From NCBI RefSeq assembly GCF_018129385.1, contig NZ_JAFCLN010000003.1:401501-465500 (forward strand): a DNA stretch of 64,000 nucleotides, read 5' to 3'. Under the pieces are notes generated by a model. It worked only from the letters and a program-made list of their open reading frames with translations. It was not told the origin of the DNA and made no database searches. Positions 1-8,500 of this stretch are shown one piece after another. Position 1 is the stretch's first letter, and each line of letters opens with the position of its first letter. The position numbers and the translations under genes were made by a program. Source of the stretch: Bradyrhizobium lablabi (GTDB taxonomy: Bacteria > Pseudomonadota > Alphaproteobacteria > Rhizobiales > Xanthobacteraceae).

Positions 1-14
1 TCCGGGACACGAAT

Positions 15-986
15 TCAGGCAAGCGCGGGATCGACGGCTTCGGCGTATTCCTTTTTGAAGCGCGCGATCAGCTCTGCGGCGGGGACGATCTTGCCGACGC
101 TGCCGACGCCCTGGCCGCTGCCCCAGATTTCCTTCCAGGCTTTTGGCTTGGCGCGTTCTCCTGACGCATCCGTGCCAAAGCTCATCTTGGAGGGATCGGA
201 GGTCGGCAGGTTGTCGGGGTCCATGCCGGCCGCAACGATCGAGGGCTTGAGGTAATTGCCGTGCACGCCGGTGAACAAATTGGAATAGACGATGTCCTCG
301 GCCGATGAGGTCGTGATCATCTGCTTGTAGCCTTCGACCGCATTGGCTTCCGCGGTGGCGATGAAGGCCGAGCCGATATAGGCGAAATCAGCGCCCAGCA
401 TGCGCGCGGCACGGATGGCGCGGCCGTTGCCCATCGCGCCCGACAGCGCGATCGGGCCGTCGAACCACGCACGCGTCTCCGCCACGAAGGCAAAGGGCGA
501 AATCTCGCCGGCATGGCCGCCGGCGCCGGCGGCGACCAGGATCAGCCCGTCGGCGCCCTTCTCGATCGCCTTGTGCGCGAATTTCTGGTTGATCACGTCG
601 TGGAAGACGATGCCGCCCCACTGGTGCGCGGCCTGGTTCAACTCCTCGCGCGCGCCGAGCGAGGTGATCATCATCGGCACCTTGTGCTTCTCGCAGACCG
701 CAAGGTCCTGCTCGAGCCGGTTGTTGGACTTGTGCACGATCTGGTTCACCGCGAACGGCGCCGACAAGCGGTCGGGGTGCGCCTTGTCATGCGCGGCCAG
801 CTCTTCCTTGATCCGCGCGATCCATTCGTCGAGCAACGCCGCCGGGCGGGCGTTGAGCGCCGGAAACGATCCGACCACGCCCGCCTTGCACTGGGCGATC
901 ACCAGATCGGGCACGGAGATGATGAACAGCGGCGCCCCGATCACGGGTATCGACAGACGGCCCTTGAACAGAGCAGGCATGGACAT
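15..986 (-). CDS. nitronate monooxygenase (2-nitropropane dioxygenase family flavoprotein)
   Basis: A 323-residue TIM-barrel FMN enzyme expected to oxidise alkyl nitronates (such as propionate 3-nitronate) in the cytoplasm. The N-terminal GAPLF segment, a GAGGHAG loop with the likely catalytic His near residue 158, and an SGAMGNGRAIRAARMLGADF stretch that fits the FMN-phosphate loop are all visible. The start was chosen at 986 because AAGGATC precedes it by a normal distance; the open frame runs further upstream without a ribosome site. It stands alone at the left edge. Some family members instead act as enoyl reductases of polyketide or fatty-acid type, but the GGHAG pattern favours the nitronate-oxidase group. 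Confidence 0.88.
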   Translation of the reverse strand: MSMPALFKGRLSIPVIGAPLFIISVPDLVIAQCKAGVVGSFPALNARPAALLDEWIARIKEELAAHDKAHPDRLSAPFAVNQIVHKSNNRLEQDLAVCEKHKVPMMITSLGAREELNQAAHQWGGIVFHDVINQKFAHKAIEKGADGLILVAAGAGGHAGEISPFAFVAETRAWFDGPIALSGAMGNGRAIRAARMLGADFAYIGSAFIATAEANAVEGYKQMITTSSAEDIVYSNLFTGVHGNYLKPSIVAAGMDPDNLPTSDPSKMSFGTDASGERAKPKAWKEIWGSGQGVGSVGKIVPAAELIARFKKEYAEAVDPALA

Positions 987-1111
987 GCGAATGATCCTTA
1001 CGTTTTCTTGCCTTGCGTTTCTTTCGGCGATCCAAGAGATGGCGGCCGTCATACCAACAGCGCCATCTTTCCAGTGTCAAGTATTGCGTTTTGGCGCTGG
1101 CGCGGCGTGAT

Positions 1112-1660
1112 CTACTGGCACAACGCCTTGATCACGTAATTTTCCGTCTTGCAGTCGCCCGGCTGGCGCTTCCTGCCCGGAATGAACACTTTCGGAGAAC
1201 ATTTTTCCGCGGCGTCGATGTCGAGGCTCTTGCCTTCCTTGTAGCCCTTGGTCTGGCACAGGCGGTCGGCGCCGGCCTTGCAGTCCGGCGCGCCATTGGG
1301 CCCCGCCACGCAGGCCATGCGGCCGCTCACCATGGTCGAGGGCTTCGCCATGTTGGTCAGGCTTTCGCTCGCGCCCTTGATGTCGTCGAGCGTCTCTGAC
1401 GGGCCCTTGATCCTGGGCAACTTGTCCCAGAGCTTGCCGATTTCGTTGAACAGGCCGGGATTCTCTTCCTGCGCCGGCGGCGACGGAGGCGGCGGTGCGG
1501 CTTGCTGGGGGGCCACCGGCTGCTGCGGCGGAGATTGCAGGCCAAGCGATGGGGGCGCGGCTTGCGGCCAGCCGGCGGTTGCGCCGATCAACAGCATCGA
1601 CAATGCCGCGCCGGCGGTGGCGGCGCGCATCCCGAGTCGCTGGTCCATTCCATCAAGCAT
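1112..1660 (-). CDS. hypothetical secreted proline/glutamine-rich protein
   Basis: A 182-residue protein with a hydrophobic stretch at residues 12-30 that looks like a signal peptide, then a Pro/Gln/Ala-rich low-complexity segment (about 34-64), then a compact region with six cysteines (residues about 117-181). The pairs of cysteines suggest periplasmic disulfides. I recognise no named family. The open frame continues upstream into the neighbouring membrane-protein gene, but that part is an out-of-frame reading and was excluded. The start at 1660 lies 12-13 nt after an AGGGG; Met codons at 1648 and 1630 are alternatives. Confidence 0.72.
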   Translation of the reverse strand: MLDGMDQRLGMRAATAGAALSMLLIGATAGWPQAAPPSLGLQSPPQQPVAPQQAAPPPPSPPAQEENPGLFNEIGKLWDKLPRIKGPSETLDDIKGASESLTNMAKPSTMVSGRMACVAGPNGAPDCKAGADRLCQTKGYKEGKSLDIDAAEKCSPKVFIPGRKRQPGDCKTENYVIKALCQ

Positions 1661-1707
1661 GCGGCGAGCGTAACCCCTGGCCGAAGCCGCGGCAAAGGCC
1701 AATGGTG

Positions 1708-2289
1708 CTAGACCAGCTTCACCGCGATGTAGAATCCCAGCACGAGGACGACGGCACCGATCACCACCCAGAGCGTAAGGTTCTTCTCGAGCTGGACGCG
1801 GATGAAATCGCCATAGCGGTTGAGCAGGACGGCCAGGAAGAAGAAACGGCCGCCGCGCGCCACGATCGAGCACAGAATGAACAGCCAGATATCGTAGCCC
1901 GCAAACCCTGACGTGATGGTCACGAGCTTGTAGGGGATTGGCGTCAATCCTTTCAGCAAGATGATGACGGCGCCCCACTCCGCATAGGACTGGCGGAAGG
2001 TCTCGACCTTGTCGGTGAGATTGTAGATGTGCATCAGCCACTGCCCGATCGAGTCGTAGAGCAGCGCGCCGATGGCATAGCCGACGACGCCGCCGGCAAC
2101 AGAAGCAACGGTGCAGACCCCGGCGAAGAACCATGCCCGCTTCGGCCGCGCCAGCGACATCGGCAGCAGCATCACGTCGGGCGGGATCGGAAAGAACGAG
2201 CTTTCCGCGAACGACACCGCCGCCATGATCCACAGAGCGTACGGTTTGTCGGCGGCGGCGATGCACCAGTCGTAGATACGTTTCAGCAT
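1708..2289 (-). CDS. YqaA/DedA-family (SNARE-associated, VTT-domain) membrane protein
   Basis: A 193-residue multi-pass inner-membrane protein. The N-terminal half shows the family pattern FAESSFFPIPPDVMLLPM (about residues 26-45), where an acidic residue and a proline-rich re-entrant loop are typical of DedA/YqaA proteins, followed by hydrophobic helices near 53-75, 120-145 and 165-190. DedA-type proteins are linked to undecaprenyl-phosphate or phospholipid flipping and envelope homeostasis; the substrate of this shorter YqaA-like group is not established. It lies between two minus-strand genes but about 50 nt separates it from the next gene, so co-transcription is possible, not proven. Confidence 0.83.
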   Translation of the reverse strand: MLKRIYDWCIAAADKPYALWIMAAVSFAESSFFPIPPDVMLLPMSLARPKRAWFFAGVCTVASVAGGVVGYAIGALLYDSIGQWLMHIYNLTDKVETFRQSYAEWGAVIILLKGLTPIPYKLVTITSGFAGYDIWLFILCSIVARGGRFFFLAVLLNRYGDFIRVQLEKNLTLWVVIGAVVLVLGFYIAVKLV

Positions 2290-2355
2290 GGCCGCGATGA
2301 ACCATCATGGCGCGGAAATGTCCATGCCGGGAAATGCAGGATTTGGGGGTGTTTT

Positions 2356-2754
2356 TCAGCGCCTTTTGCGCAGGCGGCCTTCCAGCGCGACAATTCGCCG
2401 CCGCACCTCGGGCGTTGCCGGAATCTTCGGCATTTTGACCGGCGTTTTCGGCAGCTTCTCGGCGATCCCGAGCAGACGCTCGCGCCGCTCCATCTCGCGC
2501 CAGACATCCTCGGGGCGGACGCCGGCCGCAGCCCAGAGCACGGTGAGATTGTAGAGCAGGTCGGCGCTCTCGCGGACAACGGCCGGAGCATCGCCATTGA
2601 CGGCGTCGATCACGACCTCGATGGCTTCCTCGGCAAGCTTCTTGGCCATCTTGGAAGGGCCGCGTTGAAACAGCCGTGCGGTTCGCGACGTGGCCGGATC
2701 GAGATCCCTGGCCGCGATGACAGCCTGATACAGCCGCTCGAGCGAATCACTCAT
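2356..2754 (-). CDS. phosphoribosyl-ATP pyrophosphohydrolase-like protein (HisE/MazG fold)
   Basis: A 132-residue all-alpha NTP pyrophosphohydrolase of the HisE group. The motif KMAKKLAEEAIEVVIDAV (about residues 35-52) carries the metal-binding EE..E series, and ESADLLYNLTVLWAAAGV (62-79) carries the second acidic pair, as in phosphoribosyl-ATP diphosphatase of histidine synthesis. It is longer than a typical HisE by a basic C-terminal tail (residues about 100-132) and is not next to other his genes here. It may therefore be a second, stand-alone paralogue acting on another nucleotide. No symbol is given for that reason. Confidence 0.78.
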   Translation of the reverse strand: MSDSLERLYQAVIAARDLDPATSRTARLFQRGPSKMAKKLAEEAIEVVIDAVNGDAPAVVRESADLLYNLTVLWAAAGVRPEDVWREMERRERLLGIAEKLPKTPVKMPKIPATPEVRRRIVALEGRLRKRR

Positions 2755-2808
2755 AGCCCGAACTTAGTCCAAAGCGGTCGACAGCGCGTTAACATATGGT
2801 GCGGCAAC

Positions 2809-2842
2809 GAAAAATTCCGCCGGCCAGATCGGCCGGCGGAAT
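2809..2842 (-). terminator. rho-independent terminator of the Gly/Tyr-rich protein gene
   Basis: Read on the minus strand, a perfect 12-bp stem (ATTCCGCCGGCC and its complement) with a 5-nt loop is followed by a run of T. It lies 18 nt beyond the stop of the minus-strand gene that ends at 2861, so it should end that transcript before the HisE-like gene. Confidence 0.75.
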
Positions 2843-2860
2843 CGTAACTTGCAGTTGTGG

Positions 2861-3292
2861 TTACCAGCTTGCGAGCGGATGGCCCTGATAATAGGGCGTT
2901 CCGGAACGGTAATAGCCGCCGCCGTAGTACGGACCGCCGCCATAGCCGCCATAATAGGCCGGGCCACCGTAATAGACCGGACCACCGCCATAGTAGCCGT
3001 AATTGTCGTAGTAGTAGTCCCGACGGCTGTTGGCCGCGGCGATCGCAATGCCGGTGCCGACGATGCCGGCGAAGGCCGCGGCGGCAGCAGCGCCACCACC
3101 GCCACGATAGTACCGGCGGCGGGCGCTGAAATCGGTGGCGTCGCTCGTGCCGGAGGCAGCCGTCAGTCCCTGCTTCTTCGCAGGCCCGGCGACAGCCAGC
3201 GACGGCTCTACGGCCGTCAGCGCCAGCGCCGCCACCGTCGCCAGCGCGGTGGTACGGCCGATCGATGAAAACAAACCCTTTCGCGCGAACAT
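2861..3292 (-). CDS. hypothetical Gly/Tyr-rich exported protein
   Basis: A 143-residue protein. Residues 1-35 form a signal peptide (basic start, hydrophobic LATVAALALTAV, small residues before cleavage). A short linker is followed by an Ala/Gly transmembrane-like stretch (AAAAAAFAGIVGTGIAIAAA), and the last 55 residues are almost entirely Gly, Tyr and Pro in YYGGG-type repeats. Such Gly/Tyr-rich surface or periplasmic proteins are common in rhizobia without known function. The start at 3292 is fixed by GGAGG 9 nt upstream; the longer open frame has no ribosome site. Confidence 0.75.
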   Translation of the reverse strand: MFARKGLFSSIGRTTALATVAALALTAVEPSLAVAGPAKKQGLTAASGTSDATDFSARRRYYRGGGGAAAAAAFAGIVGTGIAIAAANSRRDYYYDNYGYYGGGPVYYGGPAYYGGYGGGPYYGGGYYRSGTPYYQGHPLASW

Positions 3293-3521
3293 GTTCGCTA
3301 TCCTCCGTGGAAGCCGGCCTGACTGCAGGCCTGCGATAGCTAACCACTGAGCCGATATTGGGTTCCCCAACCCGAATGCAAGCTGAATGACCGGTGTCAA
3401 AATAATGGCGGTCATCCTGCATTCAGACTAAACCGGGCAGAATACCGTTAACGCCGCGGTGTCATGATTTCATCATGGCGCCGGCGGCAACATCGGCGCC
3501 AACAGCTCTCGGTCTGTCTTC

Positions 3522-4568
3522 ATGTGCGTAACCAGGACCAGCGCCATCCGTTTCATCCTGGCCTTGCTGATCGGCCTCGCGGGAGTGGTGTGTCCTGGCG
3601 CGGCGCGGGCGCAGTCCATCGGAATCCAGTTCTCGCTCGACCGCCCGATCGATGCCGTGGCCGCGCCGTTTGTGATGGCCGCGAGCAACGGGCTGTTCGG
3701 CGCGGAGGGCCTGAACGTCACCATCAACATCGCCAGCGGATCGCCCGATGCGATCGCAAAGGTCGCTGCCGGGACCAGCGACTTTGCGCTGGTCGATATC
3801 AACGCGCTGATCCGCTATCGCGGCGGAAAGGACAAGGCCGACCCGGCGCCCATCAAGGCGGTGTTCGTGCTGTTCAACAAGGCGCCCTACGCCATCATCG
3901 CCCGCAAGAGCCGCGGCATCAGCGCGCTGCCCGACCTCCAGGGCAAATTGCTTGGTGTCGCCGACGGCGACCTGTCGGCGAGGCTCTGGCCGGCAGTCGC
4001 CAGGCTGAACGGCATCAAGCTTTCGAGCGTCAAGCAGAGCCAGCTCAGCGCCGCCGTGCGCGAGCCGATGCTGTCGGCCGGGCAGGTCGATGCCGTCACC
4101 GGCTTCTCCTATCTGTCGGCGATCAATCTCAGGGATCGCGGCGTGCCGGCCGACGATCTCGTCGTGCTGAAATTCTCCGACTATGGCTGCGAGTCCTATG
4201 GTTTTGCCGTCATCGTCAATCCGGCTTTCGCCGCGGCCAAGCCTGAGGCGGTACGAGGGTTTGTCCGCGCGGTGATCGGCGGCACCCATCTGGCCATCAA
4301 GGAGCCGGCCAAGGCGGTGGACCAGGTGGTCAGCCGGATGGACGGCGGATCGCGCGACCTCGAGCTTGAACGGCTGCGCGCCGTGATCGACGACAACATC
4401 CTGACCGGCGAAGTCAGGCGCCACGGCCTCGGCGGCATCGATGGCGCCCGCTTCGAGCGGTCGATCGATCAGGTCGCCGAGGATTTCAAGTTCCGCAAGC
4501 GGCCGTCGGCCACGGATGTCTTCGACGACAGTTTTCTGCCGCCGATCAACGGGCGGTTGATCAATTGA
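3522..4568 (+). CDS. ABC transporter substrate-binding protein, NMT1/SsuA-like
   Basis: A 348-residue periplasmic binding protein. A signal peptide (FILALLIGLAGVVCPGAARAQ, ending near residue 31) precedes an NMT1/THI5-like domain with the sequence series PFVMAASNGLFGAEGLNV and GSPDAIAKVAAGTSDFALVDINALI, typical of taurine, nitrate, sulfonate or pyrimidine-precursor binding proteins. No permease or ATPase gene of the same system lies alongside, so it is an orphan component here. I see no good ribosome site before the ATG and no alternative in-frame start nearby. The ligand cannot be deduced. Confidence 0.83.
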   Translation: MCVTRTSAIRFILALLIGLAGVVCPGAARAQSIGIQFSLDRPIDAVAAPFVMAASNGLFGAEGLNVTINIASGSPDAIAKVAAGTSDFALVDINALIRYRGGKDKADPAPIKAVFVLFNKAPYAIIARKSRGISALPDLQGKLLGVADGDLSARLWPAVARLNGIKLSSVKQSQLSAAVREPMLSAGQVDAVTGFSYLSAINLRDRGVPADDLVVLKFSDYGCESYGFAVIVNPAFAAAKPEAVRGFVRAVIGGTHLAIKEPAKAVDQVVSRMDGGSRDLELERLRAVIDDNILTGEVRRHGLGGIDGARFERSIDQVAEDFKFRKRPSATDVFDDSFLPPINGRLIN

Positions 4569-4578
4569 ACGAAGCTCC

Positions 4579-4710
4579 TCTCTCCTCATGGTGAGGAGGC
4601 GCGCAAGCGCGCCGATGCCGGACGATGCTTCGCATCGCCGGGAGAACCACGAGGCCCGCGGCCCATCCTTCGAGACGCGCGCGATGCGCGCTCCTCAGGA
4701 TGAGGTTATA
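4579..4710. repeat. intergenic quasi-palindromic repeat element (CTCATGGTGAGGAG / CTCCTCAGGATGAG type)
   Basis: A mosaic of short inverted repeats (GGCGCGCAAGCGCGCC, GATGCTTCGCATC, GCGCGCGATGCGCGC) bounded by CTCATGGTGAGGAG and CTCCTCAGGATGAG. It fills most of the 225 bp between the binding-protein gene and ndvA. This is the style of dispersed element found in Bradyrhizobium intergenic spaces; no second copy of this family was noticed in the window. Confidence 0.5.
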
Positions 4711-4793
4711 GTGTTGCGCGAAATTGGGTGGTCCTCTCTCCGAATCCCTGCTTAGAATAGCCTGCCGAAACGCCGCTGCGAGTCGCCTCCCGC

Positions 4794-6596
4794 ATGTCCA
4801 TGCTTCGCCTTTACGCCCGCGTGCTTGAATTGCTCGGCAAGGAGGCGCGGCTGGGCTGGATCCTCGCCATCGCGAACCTGGCTCTGGCCGCCGCGCAATT
4901 CGCCGAGCCCGTGCTGTTCGGCAAGATCGTCGACGTGATGTCCGGAAAGCCCGTCACCGGGCTGTTGGCGACGTCCTCGCCCTGGCCGCTGCTCGGCGCC
5001 TGGGTCGCGTTCGGCCTGTTCACGATCGTCTGCGGCGCCACGGTCGCATTGCATGCCGACCGGCTGGCGCACCGGCAGCGGCAGGCGGTGCTGACCGATT
5101 ATTTCGAGCACATCATGCAGCTCCCGCTGACCTTCCACACCGGCACGCATTCCGGCACGCTGATGAAGATCATGCTCAACGGCACGGACGCGCTGTGGCG
5201 GCTGTGGCTCGGCTTCTTCCGCGAGCACTTTGCCGCGATCATGTCTGTCGTGGTGCTGCTGCCGCTGTCGCTCTACATCAACTGGCAGCTCGCGACCCTC
5301 TTGTTCGCGCTCTGCATTGTCTTCACCGTCCTGACCACGCTGGTGGTGCGCAAGACCTACGGCATGCAGAGCGAGGTCGAGGAGCACTATAACGACCTCT
5401 CCGCGCGCGCCTCCGATGCGCTCGGCAATGTCGCGCTGGTGCAGAGCTTTGTGCGCATCGATTCCGAAGTGCAAGGGCTGCGTTTTGTCGCAAGCAAGCT
5501 GTTGGCGGCGCAGATGCCCGTGCTGTCCTGGTGGGCGCTCGTCACGGTCATTACGCGGGCTTCCACCACCATCACGGTGCTGGCGATCTTCACGGTCGGT
5601 ATCGCGCTGAACCAGCGCGGGCTGACCACGGTCGGCGAGATCGTGATGTTCGTGACGTTCGCGACCATGCTGATCCAGAAGCTCGAGCAGGTGGTGAGCT
5701 TCATCAACAACGTGTTCATGGAAGCCCCTCGCCTGAAGCAATTCTTCGACGTGCTCGACGCCGTGCCGGCGGTGCGCGATCGGCCCGGCGCGATGGAAGT
5801 CGGCCGGCTCTCCGGCCTCGTCGAATTCCACGATGTCTCGTTCTCCTATGACGGCAAGCGGCCGGCGATCGAGGACCTCTCGTTCACCGCGCTGCCGGGA
5901 CAGACCATTGCGCTGGTCGGATCGACCGGCGCGGGCAAATCGACCGCGATCGCGCTGCTGCATCGCGCCTTCGATCCGCAGTCCGGCATCATCAAGATCG
6001 ACGGCATGGACATCCGCGGGCTGAAGCTGACGGCACTGCGCCGGAACATCGGCGTGGTGTTCCAGGAAGCGCTGCTGTTCAACCGCTCGATTTCGGACAA
6101 TCTGCGCGTCGGCAAGCCGGATGCCACGGAAGAGGAAATGCGCGCCGCCGCGGCGCGGGCGCAGGCGCTGGACTTCATCGAGCGCAGCGAGAAGAAATTC
6201 GAGACCCATGCCGGCGAACGCGGCCGCATGCTGTCGGGTGGCGAGCGCCAGCGCCTGTCGATCGCCCGCGCGCTGCTGAAGGACCCTCCGATCCTGATCC
6301 TGGATGAGGCCACCAGCGCGCTCGATGCGGTCACCGAGGCCAAGGTCAATGCCGCATTGGACGAGGTGATGAAGGGACGCACCACCTTTGTGATCGCGCA
6401 CCGGCTCTCCACTATCCGTCACGCCACCCGCATCCTGCTGTTCGACCGGGGGCGCGTGATCGAAAGCGGAACTTTCGATGAACTGGTGGCCAAAGGCGGC
6501 CGTTTTGCGGAACTCGCGCGGGCCCAGTTCATGGTGCAGGAGCAGGCACGCCCGCCCAAGGAGAAATCAGAGCCCGATCCGAGCACGATCACCTAA
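4794..6596 (+). CDS. ndvA: cyclic beta-glucan exporter, fused ABC permease/ATPase NdvA
   Basis: A 600-residue half-transporter that as a homodimer exports cyclic beta-glucans to the periplasm, a function needed for hypo-osmotic adaptation and nodule invasion in rhizobia. Residues about 20-310 form the six-helix membrane domain. The ATPase follows, with Walker [10 protein letters not shown] near 375, signature LSGGERQR near 479, Walker B ILILDEA near 500 and switch His in IAHRL near 535. Length and the N-terminal [18 protein letters not shown] pattern fit NdvA/ChvA. No glucan synthase gene is adjacent. A lipid A exporter (MsbA) is the alternative, but the N-terminal sequence argues for NdvA. 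Confidence 0.83.
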   Translation: MSMLRLYARVLELLGKEARLGWILAIANLALAAAQFAEPVLFGKIVDVMSGKPVTGLLATSSPWPLLGAWVAFGLFTIVCGATVALHADRLAHRQRQAVLTDYFEHIMQLPLTFHTGTHSGTLMKIMLNGTDALWRLWLGFFREHFAAIMSVVVLLPLSLYINWQLATLLFALCIVFTVLTTLVVRKTYGMQSEVEEHYNDLSARASDALGNVALVQSFVRIDSEVQGLRFVASKLLAAQMPVLSWWALVTVITRASTTITVLAIFTVGIALNQRGLTTVGEIVMFVTFATMLIQKLEQVVSFINNVFMEAPRLKQFFDVLDAVPAVRDRPGAMEVGRLSGLVEFHDVSFSYDGKRPAIEDLSFTALPGQTIALVGSTGAGKSTAIALLHRAFDPQSGIIKIDGMDIRGLKLTALRRNIGVVFQEALLFNRSISDNLRVGKPDATEEEMRAAAARAQALDFIERSEKKFETHAGERGRMLSGGERQRLSIARALLKDPPILILDEATSALDAVTEAKVNAALDEVMKGRTTFVIAHRLSTIRHATRILLFDRGRVIESGTFDELVAKGGRFAELARAQFMVQEQARPPKEKSEPDPSTIT

Positions 6597-6600
6597 GTTT

Positions 6601-6649
6601 GAGCACGATCTCGCCCGAAAGTCAGTGCCCACTTTTCGGGATCGTGCTC
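6601..6649. repeat. palindromic hairpin downstream of ndvA
   Basis: GAGCACGAT and its exact complement ATCGTGCTC flank an inner pair CCCGAAAGT / ACTTTTCGGG, giving a 49-nt hairpin starting 4 nt after the ndvA stop. The same GAGCACGATC string already appears inside the last codons of ndvA. It has the form of the abundant Bradyrhizobium GAGCATGATC-type palindrome and may act as a terminator or mRNA-stabilising element. Confidence 0.55.
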
Positions 6650-6835
6650 GGGACATCGTCGAAATTGTGCCTATTTCGTCCACGATTTAGCACGGCTAGC
6701 CTCTGTTCTGAGAACCCGACCCGGTATAGGTTGGCATGCGCCGCAAGCGACGGCACCGGACACGCTTGAAACCCGTACGTCACATTCAAGACCTCCTCCC
6801 GATGAGGCGGGTCTCAAAGGACCGGAAACCGGACT

Positions 6836-8305
6836 GTGCCATTCATTCGCCCGTTGCTTCGTCATCCCCATTTGAAACAAGCCGCGCTTGTTGCGGCTCT
6901 TGCTCTCGCCACAACTCATTTCGCCAAGGCCGAAGCGCTGCTGGTGGTCGAGGCCGACACCGGAAAGGTGCTCCAGGCCGACAACGCCACGATGCCCTGG
7001 TATCCGGCGTCCGTCACCAAGATCATGACGGCCTATGTAACGCTCAAGGCGGTCAAGGACGGCAAGCTCACGCTGGAGACGCCACTCACGGTATCGCCGG
7101 TGGCCGCCTCGCAGGCGCCGTCGAAGATGGGCTTCAAGCCGGGCACCATCGTCACCGTCGAGAACGCGCTCGCCATGATGATGGTGAAGTCGGCCAACGA
7201 CATGGCCGCCGTGCTGGCCGAAGGCGTCGGCGGCTCGATCGACGGCTTTTCCGGGATGATGAACCAGACCGCGCAACGCCTCGGCATGACGCAGACGTCC
7301 TACGTCAATCCGAACGGGCTGCCGGCTGACGGCCAGATCACCTCCGCACGCGACCTTGCGATCCTCGCGCGCGCCTTCATTCGCGACCTGCCGGAATACG
7401 AATATTTCGTGCACATCCCCGCGATCCGCTTCGGGCGCCGGGTGACCAACAATTTCAACAAGCTGATGGGCCGCTATCCCGGCGCCGACGGTTTCAAGAC
7501 CGGTTTCATCTGCGCCTCCGGCTATAATCTCGTGGCATCCGCCACGCGCAACGGCAAGCGGCTGATCGCGGTCGTGCTCGGCTCGACCTCGGGACAGGCC
7601 CGCGCGGTCAAAGCCGCGCAACTGCTCGAGCGCGGCTTTGCCAACAACAGCCTGGCGTGGCTGAGGCCTTCGATGGGTTCGGTGGAGGCCCTCGCGCCGA
7701 TCGACGCCTCGCCGCCGAACCTGCGCGACGAAATGTGCGGCGGCAAGCGCAAGCGTCCGGCAACCGACGAAGACGAAGCCTCCATGACCGTTGCCAGCGG
7801 CAGCGCTTCCAGCGGCGAGAGCGCCGTGACCTTCTTCACCGCAGGCCTGCAAGCTCCGATGGCAAAGCCTTCCGAATTGCTGCTGGAGAGCACCGGCCCG
7901 GTGGAGCCGATGGTGGTCTATACCGGGCCGAAGAAGACCGGCGCGGCGCTGATCGCGGCCGTTGCGACCGACGCCGACAAGCAGACGGAGCGGCGCGGAA
8001 AGAAATCGCGCGCACATAAGCCGGCCGCTGCCGTGGCGGAAGCAAAGCCCGACGCCAAACCGGCAGCCAAGCCCGAGGCGAAGCAGGCGGCCAAGCCGGC
8101 CGCTGCCAAGCCGGTGCGGCACGCCACCGCGAAACCGGAAGCTGCGGTCAAACCGGAAGCTGCCGCCAAGCCTGCCACTGCCAAGCCCGTCGCCGCCAAG
8201 CCGGCGGCCGCGAAGCCTGCGGCCGCCGCCACGGCGGCACCCGCGCCGAAGCCGGCGAAGCCGAAGGCTGCAGCGCCGAAGAACGAGGCCAAGCCTGCCA
8301 GCTAG
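6836..8305 (+). CDS. D-alanyl-D-alanine carboxypeptidase (class C low-molecular-weight PBP, serine type)
   Basis: A 489-residue periplasmic enzyme that trims the terminal D-Ala from peptidoglycan pentapeptides. It begins at GTG, has a signal peptide to about residue 32, and shows the three penicillin-binding motifs: S59-V-T-K62, S119-A-N121 and K221-T-G. The catalytic domain ends near residue 290. The rest is unusual: a linker followed by about 95 residues of Lys/Ala/Pro repeats (KPAAKPEAK type, 395-489), probably a wall-penetrating or DNA/polyanion-binding tail in place of the usual amphipathic membrane anchor. Its neighbours do not suggest an operon. Confidence 0.9.
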   Translation: MPFIRPLLRHPHLKQAALVAALALATTHFAKAEALLVVEADTGKVLQADNATMPWYPASVTKIMTAYVTLKAVKDGKLTLETPLTVSPVAASQAPSKMGFKPGTIVTVENALAMMMVKSANDMAAVLAEGVGGSIDGFSGMMNQTAQRLGMTQTSYVNPNGLPADGQITSARDLAILARAFIRDLPEYEYFVHIPAIRFGRRVTNNFNKLMGRYPGADGFKTGFICASGYNLVASATRNGKRLIAVVLGSTSGQARAVKAAQLLERGFANNSLAWLRPSMGSVEALAPIDASPPNLRDEMCGGKRKRPATDEDEASMTVASGSASSGESAVTFFTAGLQAPMAKPSELLLESTGPVEPMVVYTGPKKTGAALIAAVATDADKQTERRGKKSRAHKPAAAVAEAKPDAKPAAKPEAKQAAKPAAAKPVRHATAKPEAAVKPEAAAKPATAKPVAAKPAAAKPAAAATAAPAPKPAKPKAAAPKNEAKPAS

Positions 8306-8500
8306 CGGCTAGCGCGTGCCGCCGATCTGAGCCGTCCTTGCGGCGGTTAACTGCATTTTCGTGATCATTGCCGATGCGTCCATAACGCGCAGCCGCTTGC
8401 CATCTTGGGCTGCATTGCCAATACTGACGAAAACAAGGCGGTCCCGGCCCAGGATGCGGGAAGCAACCAATAGATAATAGAAGATATAGAGGGGAAGACC

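Noticed and set aside
1660..2308. N-terminal extension of the secreted Pro/Gln-rich protein
   Set aside because: This part is an out-of-frame reading of the YqaA gene; the signal peptide starts at 1660.
4752..6422. Long open frame of 556 codons on the minus strand opposite ndvA
   Set aside because: The protein is a low-complexity Arg/Gln/His-rich shadow of the GC-rich ndvA gene, with no domain or ribosome site; ndvA has all ABC motifs.
6671..8122. Minus-strand open frame opposite the D,D-carboxypeptidase gene
   Set aside because: Arg/Gly/His-rich antisense reading caused by high GC at third codon positions; the plus strand carries the penicillin-binding motifs.
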